The notes under the pieces are model-generated. The model worked only from the letters and a program-made list of their open reading frames with translations, was not told where the DNA came from and ran no database searches. The position numbers were made by a program, and so were the translations under genes. From NCBI RefSeq assembly GCF_024170225.1, contig NZ_JALJXU010000002.1, positions 1 to 64,000 on the forward strand: DNA of 64,000 nucleotides. Direction: 5' to 3'. The stretch is from Streptococcus gallinaceus (GTDB taxonomy: Bacteria; Bacillota; Bacilli; Lactobacillales; Streptococcaceae). Numbering within the stretch: the first letter of the stretch is position 1; every line of letters begins with the position of its first letter. Shown here piece after piece: positions 34,620-42,163 of the stretch.

Positions 34620-34684
34620 TCATTAGTGTTAATTGGCACTTAATGGATTCAAAAAAAGAAAAGTAAAGACTTATATTTTATATA

Positions 34685-34715
34685 GAGGTAGGAACAGCGT
34701 TCTTGCCTCTTTTTA
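34685..34715 (+). terminator. Intrinsic terminator after the DUF5648 gene
   Basis: GAGGTAGGAAC pairs with GTTCTTGCCTC (two G-T pairs), followed by TTTTT. Confidence 0.8.
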
Positions 34716-34808
34716 TTTTGGATAAAAAGCTCTCGTTTTAACTAATAGTTCCTGCATTCCAAATCTTGAGTGAGGTAAATTGACAAGTATGCGTTGTAAA
34801 GAGGAAAA

Positions 34809-34905
34809 TGTGAGTGATACTAACTTAAATATAGAATAAAAAATATTAGGAATAATACTTTTATTGTGTGTTTAAATTTGAAACAAGCATGTATTTATGT
34901 TGTAA
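34809..34905 (+). repeat. Dispersed repeat, copy B
   Basis: Partner of 32134-32232. It ends 33 bp before the start of the antitoxin remnant, so it may hold that promoter. Confidence 0.8.
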
Positions 34906-34937
34906 TTATATTACAAATGAAATAAAGGGGTATGGTT

Positions 34938-35309
34938 ATGACTACAAAGAATTTTCAAAAAAGAGTTGATGCGGATTTGTTAGATAATGTATCAAAAATT
35001 TATGCTTCTTTAGGTACAAGTGTACAAGAAGCGTTTGTCATGTTTTAAAAAAAATCTGAGCAGGTTAGAGGGTTACCTTTTGAATTGAAGGAAACAGTAT
35101 ATATTGATAAAGACCATAATATTCATATTGATACACGTTACAATGATACAGACATGTATATTCGGACACGTGATATTAGTGAATATAATCAGGAGACACA
35201 AGATTCTGTTAAGGAATATATGAGAAATTATGCTCAAAATGAAATTAGTCCAAGTAAGCAAAGTGTATCAGATTTTTTTAGAGAGGTAAAAGAAGATGTT
35301 GACGTATGA
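34938..35309 (+). pseudogene. RelB/DinJ-family antitoxin, nonsense codon
   Basis: The frame opens with M-T-T-K-N-F-Q-K-R-V-D-A-D-L, a DinJ-like DNA-binding start, and stops at TAA 35046-35048 (codon 37). It then continues in the same frame as K-K-S-E-Q-V-R-G-L-P-F-E-L to 35309. The expected codon in F-V-M-F-L-K-K is Leu (TTA), so one T-to-A change explains the stop. The C-terminal half that would grip the toxin cannot be made from the normal start. It overlaps the toxin gene by 14 bp, as in intact modules. Confidence 0.8.
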
Positions 35310-35526
35310 GTTTACCAATCGTTATCGCAAAGATTTAGCAAGAATCAAAAAAAGAGGAATTAGTCTTGAACCAATAGAAGAAGCGGTTCAGAAAATTATT
35401 CGAGATGAAGAATTGGGATATGAATACAAGAAACATGCTTTAGAGCCTAAAAAGCAAATTCCTAAAATTTGGGAAATTCATATAGGTGGAAGAAATTCAG
35501 ATTTGTTAATGTTATGGTTTTATTAA
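35296..35526 (+). pseudogene. YafQ/RelE-family toxin, C-terminally truncated
   Basis: 76 residues. It starts M-L-T-Y-E-F-T-N-R-Y-R-K-D-L-A-R-I-K-K-R-G and ends I-W-E-I-H-I-G-G-R-N-S-D-L-L-M-L-W-F-Y. YafQ-type mRNA interferases normally continue for about 12-15 residues past this point, with the final strand and a catalytic His/Tyr region, so the product is probably inactive. Loss of toxin activity would explain tolerance of the broken antitoxin. Confidence 0.75.
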
Positions 35527-35603
35527 ATAGGCAATCGATAATTATATTAAAAAAACACTAAAAAATGGGTTTCGTCCTGGCAGTGTTTTGTTTCATGTTG
35601 GAT

Positions 35604-35632
35604 GGATTGTCTGTTTTATTGATTAGAAAATT
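35604..35632 (+). repeat. 29-bp inverted repeat, left arm
   Basis: Starts GGATTGTCTGTTTTATTGAT. It is the exact reverse complement of 36066-36094 over all 29 bases. The arms enclose 433 bp with decayed small genes. Confidence 0.95.
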
Positions 35633-35700
35633 GAGATTAAGAGTAGTAGCTGGTAAATGGAGTTTTATCGGCTTTTTTGTAATTATAGAGAGGATTAAAT

Positions 35701-35915
35701 ATGGCTAAAGGAACTTTGTTGGAAAAAATAGTTTTGTAATGCGCATTCATCAAGCAACCGCAACGCATCCTGAAAATGGGGAAGAAATTGATATTTCTAT
35801 TACTGGTTGTACTTCAGCTATTACCTATAAAGGACGAGTGGTCGTTTGGGACATTCAAGAAATGATAAATGAAGCAGTAGACTTAATTGAATCAGAATTG
35901 AATAAAGAAAAATGA
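35701..35915 (+). pseudogene. Small gene of unknown function, frameshifted
   Basis: ATG 35701 starts M-A-K-G-T-L-L-E-K and then hits TAA at 35737. Adding one A to the six-A run at 35723-35728 would join it to N-S-F-V-M-R-I-H-Q-A-T and on to D-L-I-E-S-E-L-N-K-E-K at 35915, giving about 71 residues. The downstream part could also be read alone from ATG 35739 (58 residues). No family is recognised. It lies between the inverted repeats. Confidence 0.5.
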
Positions 35916-35925
35916 GTTTTGATAT

Positions 35926-36015
35926 ATGAATAAATACATAGCACGAATGAAAGATTCTACAGGAGGATTTAATTATTCTTTAATGGATGAAAGTTTGGAA
36001 GGTGCTGATAAGTAA
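35926..36015 (+). CDS. Possible 29-residue peptide or gene fragment
   Basis: Open frame M-N-K-Y-I-A-R-M-K-D-S-T-G-G-F and on to E-G-A-D-K, 10 bp after the previous frame. No clear ribosome site. It may be the head of a lost gene. Confidence 0.3.
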   Translation: MNKYIARMKDSTGGFNYSLMDESLEGADK

Positions 36016-36065
36016 TTCATAAAATTGGCTTTATATTGAAATTGTAGACTGGTATTAGTAGTTTT

Positions 36066-36094
36066 AATTTTCTAATCAATAAAACAGACAATCC
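36066..36094 (-). repeat. 29-bp inverted repeat, right arm
   Basis: Exact reverse complement of the left arm at 35604-35632. It ends 126 bp before the XRE regulator start. Confidence 0.95.
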
Positions 36095-36220
36095 TTAGTT
36101 TAGAATAGTTCTCGGTTATCAAGATTGGTATGGGTTTTGTCCTTTGATGCTGATAGCTATTTTATAAAGGGGAGAAAATTTCCTATCCGTTCTTCCCTCT
36201 GTAAGATAAGGAGATTTTAG

Positions 36221-36640
36221 ATGTTAGATATTGCGACAAATTTGAAACAACTTCGTTTAGATAAAGGAATTGAGATTCCTCGTATAGCAAAATGGCTAAA
36301 TGTACAGGAACGTACCTATAAACGGTATGAAGATGGTACACGTACACCTGATATTGAAACATTGTATAAAATATCAGATTTGTTTTGTGTTACTGTAGAC
36401 GATTTAGTCCGTTATATTGATAAGAATACAGGTTCAGTAGATAGAAGTCTTGTTCTTTCCTATAAAGACTTGGTTGAATTGGGTCTGCATCTACGATTAG
36501 CTCATGGTCTGATTGCAGAAGTGTTTAGCAAGTATACTTATGATGAAGTTCCTAAGATTAGCAACGACAGTAAAATTAAGTATATTTATAAAAAAGATGT
36601 TATAATTTTGTTAAAAAAACTTAGAAACAAGCTTGGTTAA
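36221..36640 (+). CDS. XRE-family helix-turn-helix regulator
   Basis: 139 residues. An HTH_3 domain at about 6-62 (L-K-Q-L-R-L-D-K-G-I-E-I-P-R-I-A-K-W-L-N, then E-R-T-Y-K-R-Y-E-D-G-T-R-T-P) is followed by a C-terminal part of unknown fold. GATAAGGAG precedes the ATG. The surface-exclusion gene starts 18 bp later, so it may control its own operon. Such regulators are usual in integrative elements. Confidence 0.88.
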   Translation: MLDIATNLKQLRLDKGIEIPRIAKWLNVQERTYKRYEDGTRTPDIETLYKISDLFCVTVDDLVRYIDKNTGSVDRSLVLSYKDLVELGLHLRLAHGLIAEVFSKYTYDEVPKISNDSKIKYIYKKDVIILLKKLRNKLG

Positions 36641-36658
36641 ATAAAAAGGAGATATAAA

Positions 36659-39202
36659 ATGAAAAAATCAAAAGTTCTTAGTGCAGTTTTAGTTTGCGGA
36701 TTGTCTTTAAGTTTGGCAAATAGCGTATTTGCTGAAGAAACACCTACTGTACCAGTTAAACCTGCTGATAGTTCAACTGAGAAAAGCGATAATGTGGTTA
36801 CAGATAAGCAAGTCAAACTTGCTGAAGGTGAATATAAAAACGCTAAGTCTGCTTATGATACCCAGGCAGGTGTTGTTAAAGGGGTAAGCGGAACAGTTGC
36901 TGGTGCTACTAAAGATATAAATGGTGCATTAAGCAAGCTTTCGGAAGCCAAAGAAGTTGCTGGTCAAGCAACTCCTGAAAACATTGATACTGCCAAAGCT
37001 GAGGTCAAAACTGCCGAAGGTGGTGTTTCAACTGAAGAGAAAAATCTCACAAAAGCACAAGAAATCGAAAATGAAGCTGAAGCACGTGTTGATAATCAAA
37101 TAGGTGTAGTTGCTGAATCAGGTAAGCAAGTTAAGACTGCTGAAGATGAAGTTAAGACTGCTCAAAATGGTGTTGATACTGCCAAAGCCATACTTGATGG
37201 CACTGGCGCTCAGAAAGTCATTGATGAAGCAGAGAAGGCAGCTAATCAACTAACAATTGATGAAGCAAAGCTCGTCGAAGCACAAGTCAAGGCTGATGAA
37301 GCTAAATTTGCTGATGGTGACCGTCAGTTACAAATTGACATGGCTACAATTGACCGTGACAGTAAACAAGTAACGTTGACTATTGCTGAAACGCGTCAAA
37401 AAACTGCCACTGAAAACTTGGCAAAATCTACTAAAGCAGTTGAAGAAGCTACACCAAAATTGGCAACGTTGAAAAATGCGGTTGATGGTATCAATACTAT
37501 CAAAGTCTCAGTTGAATATGTTGAAGCCTTGAAAGAATACAATCGTCTTTTGTCTGCTACTGATGAAGCGAGTAAGCAACAACGTAAAGAAGTTTTTGCT
37601 AAATTACAAGCTATGTCACCAGCTGAGTACAAAAACAATACTTACAAAGCAAATAAGAATGATTCAACTACAAAGATTGATACAAACAATCTTTCAGAAG
37701 AAAACTTGAAAGAGTTGACCTTCTTTGCACAAGAGTTAGTGAACGATATTCGTAAAGCTTTTGGTCATACAGTCGTTTCAGTAAGCAATGGTTCAGTAAA
37801 ATTCGCTGATGGTGTAACAGACCATTATGTTGCAGATAAATGGATATATTCTGATGTGGAAAAATATGGACATGATACTTACGCTATCAATCAAGCAGCC
37901 AAAGAAGCAGGACTTTCTTATGATGAAAAAGTTCTTGCAACAGGTTTGGTGCGAGAAAAACAAGCTCAACCGTATGAAAACATGGTGAGCCTTGGTCTTG
38001 AAACATCAACCATTTCAATGGCGGAAGCGAAAGAATTAGTCTTTACTTCTGTTCTTGATTTCATGTTTAATGGTGATGAATTTGCACATGCACGTTCAAT
38101 CGCTGGATTCAGTTGGGGCAAGGCTATTGACAAACAGTATCTAGGAGTGGATGTATCTAATCGTTCAGGAGTAACAGGTATTCATTATCTATTAGTTTCA
38201 TCTGACCAGATTGATTCAGTTTCAGCGACTAAGTTTGATTCAACTGAAATTGCTAATCCTATTAGTAAAGAAAAAGTATTGTCAGATTATCAAACTTTCC
38301 AAAAACAATATGAAGGTTTGGTATCAACTCGTGAAGCTGACAAAGTAACTCTTGCAACTGCGGCTAAGGCAGTGGCAGAAGCTAAAAAAGCCTTGACCTC
38401 TGCGCAGGAAGTTTTGAAACGTGCTGAAGCTATTAAGGTTCTTTCTCCTGAAGCACAAACAAAACTTACTGAAGCACAAAAACAAGCTGAAGCTAGTCGT
38501 CTTGCAAATGCAAAAGCACAAGAAGCTTTGAAAGTTTTGGATGCGGATGTAAAGGCTAAACAGAAAGTCTATGATGAAGCAAAAGCGAAGCTTGCTGAAA
38601 AGGAAGCTAAACTTGCTGAAGCAAAACAAGTTTTTGCGAAAGAGAGTCAAGAATTAATTCGTTTGAAGAATGAAGTGAAATTGGCTGAATCAAAATTGGC
38701 GGATGTGAAAGCTAGTTTGGCAACTGCGAAGCAAACACTTGCTGAAAAGTTGGCTCGTGTTGATAAATTGATTCATGCTCCTGAAGAATTAGAGAAAGCT
38801 TTGACTGCTTATGCAAAAGCAGAAAAAGCTTATAATGAAGCTATCTCTACATTAACACTTGAAAATGACAAGTTAGTTAGCTTGCAACAAGACCGTGATG
38901 CCAAATTTAAGGTATGGCAAGATTTACTTGCGAAGTACAATAAGCAAGAAGAAGCAAAACAAATGGCAGAAACCTTGAAACGTGCTGAAGAAGCACAAGT
39001 ACGTGCAAAAGCAGAAAGCAATTCTGAGACAGTTCAGCTTTCTAATCCTACTAAAAAAGGGACAACTCCTAATTTGAATACAACAGTTAAATCTTCTGTT
39101 TTACCTCACACTGGTGAAACAAAATCTGTTCTTCTGCCACTTGGTATGTCAATTATGGTAGCTATGTTTGGTCTCTTTGTAGCTGGTCGTAAAGAAAATT
39201 AA
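36659..39202 (+). CDS. SEC10/PgrA-type surface-exclusion protein, LPxTG-anchored
   Basis: 847 residues: signal peptide (about 1-26, ending V-F-A), long alanine/lysine-rich coiled coils (about 45-280 and 555-790), and between them a SEC10/PgrA domain (about 340-530) that is distantly CAP-like (D-I-R-K-A-F-G-H, with Y-E-N-M-V-S-L-G-L). It ends L-P-H-T-G-E, helix, R-K-E-N. Relatives on conjugative plasmids block entry of a second copy and can aid adhesion. It stands here without transfer genes. AAAAAGGAG precedes the start. Confidence 0.88.
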   Translation: MKKSKVLSAVLVCGLSLSLANSVFAEETPTVPVKPADSSTEKSDNVVTDKQVKLAEGEYKNAKSAYDTQAGVVKGVSGTVAGATKDINGALSKLSEAKEVAGQATPENIDTAKAEVKTAEGGVSTEEKNLTKAQEIENEAEARVDNQIGVVAESGKQVKTAEDEVKTAQNGVDTAKAILDGTGAQKVIDEAEKAANQLTIDEAKLVEAQVKADEAKFADGDRQLQIDMATIDRDSKQVTLTIAETRQKTATENLAKSTKAVEEATPKLATLKNAVDGINTIKVSVEYVEALKEYNRLLSATDEASKQQRKEVFAKLQAMSPAEYKNNTYKANKNDSTTKIDTNNLSEENLKELTFFAQELVNDIRKAFGHTVVSVSNGSVKFADGVTDHYVADKWIYSDVEKYGHDTYAINQAAKEAGLSYDEKVLATGLVREKQAQPYENMVSLGLETSTISMAEAKELVFTSVLDFMFNGDEFAHARSIAGFSWGKAIDKQYLGVDVSNRSGVTGIHYLLVSSDQIDSVSATKFDSTEIANPISKEKVLSDYQTFQKQYEGLVSTREADKVTLATAAKAVAEAKKALTSAQEVLKRAEAIKVLSPEAQTKLTEAQKQAEASRLANAKAQEALKVLDADVKAKQKVYDEAKAKLAEKEAKLAEAKQVFAKESQELIRLKNEVKLAESKLADVKASLATAKQTLAEKLARVDKLIHAPEELEKALTAYAKAEKAYNEAISTLTLENDKLVSLQQDRDAKFKVWQDLLAKYNKQEEAKQMAETLKRAEEAQVRAKAESNSETVQLSNPTKKGTTPNLNTTVKSSVLPHTGETKSVLLPLGMSIMVAMFGLFVAGRKEN

Positions 39203-39219
39203 GATATTTATTGAAACTA

Positions 39220-39246
39220 GGAAGAATGAAAATTCTTCCTTTTTTA
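39220..39246 (+). terminator. Intrinsic terminator after the surface-exclusion gene
   Basis: GGAAGAAT-gaaa-ATTCTTCC followed by TTTTTTATT. Confidence 0.85.
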
Positions 39247-39272
39247 TTGAGTAATAAATTAGGGAGGAAATT

Positions 39273-39509
39273 GGATGTTTTGTATACACAAGATTAGGGA
39301 TAATCATTCCTATAGAAAAAATTAGTTACAAAGATTTCAAAGAATTAGGGAGTATTAAAGTTTATGTAAATGAGGAATCTGTTAAGTTATACCAAGCACA
39401 AAGCGATCAATACACAAAATTTAGTTTAGCATCAATTTTAGGAATTCCCTATTGGCAAATTAATGTTTTTTTTGTTACAATCTATCTATCAGTGCCTCTT
39501 GAGAGGTGA
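39273..39509 (+). pseudogene. Gene remnant, unknown family
   Basis: A 78-codon open stretch reads G-C-F-V-Y-T-R-L-G-I-I-I-P-I-E-K and later Y-V-N-E-E-S-V-K-L-Y-Q-A-Q, ending L-S-V-P-L-E-R. It has no ATG, GTG or TTG start after the preceding in-frame stop. The composition is protein-like, so it may be what is left of a longer gene. No function can be given. Confidence 0.35.
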
Positions 39510-39547
39510 TAATAAATTAGAATGCTTTAATGAATTGGGAGGTTTTA

Positions 39548-40258
39548 ATGATTCAACAACTTTTTAAAAAGAGTAATAAGACTAAAAATATTGTCTGTAT
39601 AACAGTTCTTTTTTCTCTCATATGGACAACATTAGCTCGTATTTTTTCATCACTTACGGGTGTAACATACAACACTTCATTTTTAAATAGCGTTAGTTCA
39701 TTTCTGAGTGTTGCGGTACCGATGTTCATGACAGTTCTGTTATTTCTTTATTTTGTAAAACAAACAAAAGGACTTGTTTATATCAAGGAATTGTACTCAA
39801 CAAAACATAAAGAAATTCAAAACCCATATCTTAAAATAATAGCCTCAATTATTGTGATTGCAATGCTACTATTCGCTTGTTACAATTTTTATACAAATAT
39901 GGGGTCAATTATCAAAAACTGGAATAGCGATTCACTTCCTCGTATTCTTTCTTGTTTGATATCAGCTTTGTGTGTGGGAATGACAGAAGAGACTATTTTC
40001 CGTGGTTTTTCATTAAGAGAACTTCGCCAAAATAATAATGAATGGACATCTTTTATAGTTCAACAAATTTTGTTTGGCTTTTGGCATTTACCAAATGTCA
40101 TCATAGGAGCTCCATTTCTCCAATCATGTTTTCAAGTATTGTTTGCAATAATTCTAGGTACAGGATTATACTTATCATTACGTGTCACACGTTCACTTAA
40201 GGGAGCAATTCTTTTCCATGCTTTCTGGGACTTCGCATTATTTATCGCAATTACTTAA
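39548..40258 (+). CDS. CPBP-family intramembrane metalloprotease
   Basis: 236 residues from ATG 39548, with GGGAGG at 39536-39541; an upstream in-frame ATG at 39530 overlaps that site. About six or seven helices. The Abi/CPBP active-site motifs are intact: E-E-T-I-F-R-G, F-G-F-W-H-L-P-N and H-A-F-W-D. Gram-positive members give self-immunity to bacteriocins or process prenylated peptides. No bacteriocin gene is seen nearby, so its role is open. Confidence 0.88.
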   Translation: MIQQLFKKSNKTKNIVCITVLFSLIWTTLARIFSSLTGVTYNTSFLNSVSSFLSVAVPMFMTVLLFLYFVKQTKGLVYIKELYSTKHKEIQNPYLKIIASIIVIAMLLFACYNFYTNMGSIIKNWNSDSLPRILSCLISALCVGMTEETIFRGFSLRELRQNNNEWTSFIVQQILFGFWHLPNVIIGAPFLQSCFQVLFAIILGTGLYLSLRVTRSLKGAILFHAFWDFALFIAIT

Positions 40259-40294
40259 TCGTAAATAAATATTCAAATCTAAAAAATCTGAGTT

Positions 40295-40348
40295 ATATCC
40301 TCTAAAGTTAGATATAAAATCTAATTTTAGGGGATATTTTTTATAAAT
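40295..40348 (+). terminator. Terminator after the CPBP gene
   Basis: ATATCCTCTAAA pairs with TTTTAGGGGATAT around an inner GTTAGAT/ATCTAA hairpin, followed by TTTTTTAT. Confidence 0.7.
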
Positions 40349-40731
40349 TTAAAATCACATCATCATCTTGATAAAGTTCATAATAAAATTTTACTCGTTG
40401 TACTAGTTAATAACAAAATATCTTAGTTTGTAAGCAAGTAGGATTTAGTTGTAATCCTATTCTTCCTCTAGCTCATACTTGCTCAATATTGAATAGTATA
40501 CAAATCTAATATTATGGATAGAAGATGGTGCCACAATTTTGTTTAGGTATTTACAGTGTATATGTTTTTTACAATAATGTTTTTATTTTGTTTTGTCTGT
40601 TGGTTAATAAAAGCAAAAGCTGTGGCAGGGTTAAGTTCTGAAATAATTAATGAATTTATAATTTACTACTGTCATTTTCTATGAATATTTTTAGTTGGTC
40701 TGTACCATAGAGATTACAAAGGAGTAAAGGT
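40349..40731. other. AT-rich gap with one doubtful small frame
   Basis: At 40562-40684 a 40-residue frame (M-F-F-T-I-M-F-L-F-C-F-V-C-W onwards) has a membrane-like helix but no proper ribosome site. It may be chance or a remnant. Nothing else is seen. Confidence 0.25.
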
Positions 40732-41280
40732 ATGAAAAAGGTAGAAGTTTTAGTGCTATTAGCTTGTACAAGTCTATTGATGAATGCTTGTACAAATAAA
40801 AAGAAAGAAACAGGAATGAAGGTATCACGACAATCAAGTGTAGTTAAAAATGTGGATTCCTCTTCGAGTTCGAATAGTTCGATTCAGACAGCTAGTCAAT
40901 TAGAGTTTGCAAAAGAATTTATGACAACTTATATTGAACAGTCGATTGATCTTGTGAAGTTGAAAGAAAAAGAAAAAGCCTTAAAAGGCTATAGAGGGTA
41001 TTCTTCGCTTGATTCAGCTATTCAATCAGTTTCATCATTACAAGTAGAAATAGTTGACTATCAAAAGACGAAGGAGATACGAAATATGGCAAGTGTAACT
41101 CTTGTCGAGCGTGAGTTACAGAATGTGACTGTTTATCAAAATGGCGCTTTGTATTTTGCGGATGTATCTTATTCTGAAAGTAGTCCGGCTTATGCAGGGA
41201 AATTTGATAGACGAAGACAGTTTACATTTAAAATTCAAAATGGAAAGATTAACCAATTTGAAGAAGTTATGTATAAATAA
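40732..41280 (+). CDS. Putative lipoprotein of unknown function
   Basis: 182 residues. The signal peptide ends in a lipobox (L-L-M-N-A-C, Cys20), so the protein should be lipid-anchored to the outer face of the membrane. A serine-rich linker (about 35-55) leads to a globular domain of mixed fold ending in a pattern of beta strands (V-T-V-Y-Q-N-G-A-L-Y-F-A-D-V-S-Y). AAAGGAG precedes the ATG. No family is recognised. Its AT-rich coding and location fit cargo of the integrative element. Confidence 0.75.
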   Translation: MKKVEVLVLLACTSLLMNACTNKKKETGMKVSRQSSVVKNVDSSSSSNSSIQTASQLEFAKEFMTTYIEQSIDLVKLKEKEKALKGYRGYSSLDSAIQSVSSLQVEIVDYQKTKEIRNMASVTLVERELQNVTVYQNGALYFADVSYSESSPAYAGKFDRRRQFTFKIQNGKINQFEEVMYK

Positions 41281-41285
41281 AGTTA

Positions 41286-41294
41286 TGCTATAAT
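41286..41294 (+). promoter_or_regulatory. Promoter of the type I toxin mRNA (extended -10)
   Basis: TGCTATAAT, an extended -10; the -35 is weak. Predicted start is near 41301, ten bases before the 5' arm of the long-range pairing. Confidence 0.7.
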
Positions 41295-41310
41295 AGTTAG
41301 TGCAGAAAAG

Positions 41311-41323
41311 TTAAGACGGTGGC
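41311..41323 (+). repeat. 5' arm of toxin-mRNA long-range inverted repeat
   Basis: TTAAGACGGTGGC is exactly complementary to GCCACCGTCTTAA at 41546-41558 near the 3' end of the same transcript. Confidence 0.85.
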
Positions 41324-41391
41324 TCTGATTTCTGAAAGGTGGTGGTGCTTATGAATGTAAGTGCTAAAATCCAAAAAGAAAGGAGCGAATA

Positions 41392-41496
41392 TTGTCGGTT
41401 TACGAGACAATGCAACTCATACTTGGGTTTGGTAGTTTTCTACTATCACTCATTGGTTTGATGGTTGTTATCGTAAAAATGAGCAATAAAAAATAA
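41392..41496 (+). CDS. Holin-like type I toxin peptide
   Basis: 34 residues from TTG 41392 behind AAAGGAGCGAAT: M-S-V-Y-E-T-M-Q-L-I-L-G-F-G-S-F, a hydrophobic helix to V-V-I-V, then K-M-S-N-K-K. This matches the putative holin-like toxin (Hol_Tox) pattern M-x-x-Y-E-x-x-x-L-(M/I)-x-x-F-x-x-F ... L-I-x-L-I/M-V-x-(I/L)-V-K. Such peptides insert in the membrane and stop growth when over-made. The mRNA has a long leader, a convergent antisense RNA and end-to-end complementarity, all usual for type I modules. Confidence 0.85.
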   Translation: MSVYETMQLILGFGSFLLSLIGLMVVIVKMSNKK

Positions 41497-41601
41497 CCGT
41501 CTATAACTTTGGTCGAGTTAACGGTTATTTTTAACCAATAAATATGCCACCGTCTTAAACGGTTCTGCAAGGGGTAGTTGTTTCCGCAACTACCTTTTTC
41601 T
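41485..41601 (-). ncRNA. Antisense RNA antitoxin of the type I module
   Basis: On the minus strand TTGACA (41636-41631), a 17-bp spacer and TATAAT (41613-41608) form a consensus promoter with a start near 41601. The RNA runs against the toxin mRNA 3' part and ends at hairpin AATAACCGT/ACGGTTATT (41530-41490) with a T-run at about 41490-41484. The length is about 115 nt. It overlaps the last toxin codons and the 3' untranslated part, so duplexing should destroy or silence the mRNA. Confidence 0.8.
41573..41600 (+). terminator. Terminator of the toxin mRNA
   Basis: GGTAGTTG-tttccg-CAACTACC followed by TTTTTC. An earlier hairpin at 41490-41530 is also followed by T on the plus strand and might end a shorter form. 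Confidence 0.75.
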
Positions 41602-41701
41602 ATAATTATTATATATCAGGAATACAGAGTTGTCAAATTGAAGCACTTACCGTACATGGGTGGGTGCTTGCTTTTATTCTTTGCTAGGAAGGAAATTATA
41701 T

Positions 41702-41953
41702 ATGAAAACGCATATCTTAAAAATATTACCTAACTTTTTTGAAGATATTGTGTCTGGTAAAAAAACATTTGAGTGCCAATATAATGATAGAGGCTATCAA
41801 ATTGGAGATTGTTTGTATTTAAAGGAATATGATATTGAAAGTAATCAATATTCAGGTCGAGAAATGTTAGCAAAAATCAGTTATACATTACAAGATTTTG
41901 TTGGGCTAAAAGAAAACTATATAATTTTAGGTTTAAGTGATATTATGGTCTGA
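41702..41953 (+). CDS. DUF3850 (ASCH-like) protein
   Basis: 83 residues from ATG 41702 (GGAAGGAAATT upstream). The pattern H-I-L-K-I-L-P-N-F-F-E-D-I-V-S-G-K-K-T-F-E and the G-D-C-L-Y-L-K-E-Y-D region are typical of DUF3850, a PUA/ASCH-related fold found in phages and mobile elements and thought to bind RNA. A terminator follows at 41979-42003. Confidence 0.8.
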   Translation: MKTHILKILPNFFEDIVSGKKTFECQYNDRGYQIGDCLYLKEYDIESNQYSGREMLAKISYTLQDFVGLKENYIILGLSDIMV

Positions 41954-41978
41954 TACTGTATAGAAAGATTTTGATAGG

Positions 41979-42003
41979 CAAGTCAGAAATGACTTGTTTT
42001 TTG
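41979..42003 (+). terminator. Intrinsic terminator after the DUF3850 gene
   Basis: CAAGTCA-gaaa-TGACTTG followed by TTTTTTG. Confidence 0.85.
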
Positions 42004-42163
42004 TTTTGTTCGGTATTTAGTTGAAAAGATGGGAATACCTGGTTTGAAAATTAGAATGAAATCCGAACTTAAACCTGTCTGAAGATAAGTGATATGGTGG
42101 TAAAAAATGAATGATGGAAAGGGTTAATAATGAGTGATTTAATGTTAGAAAGAAAAAAAGGAG

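Noticed and set aside
40562..40684. 40-residue hydrophobic frame as a second small toxin
   Set aside because: No proper ribosome site, no terminator or antisense promoter nearby, and no family pattern.
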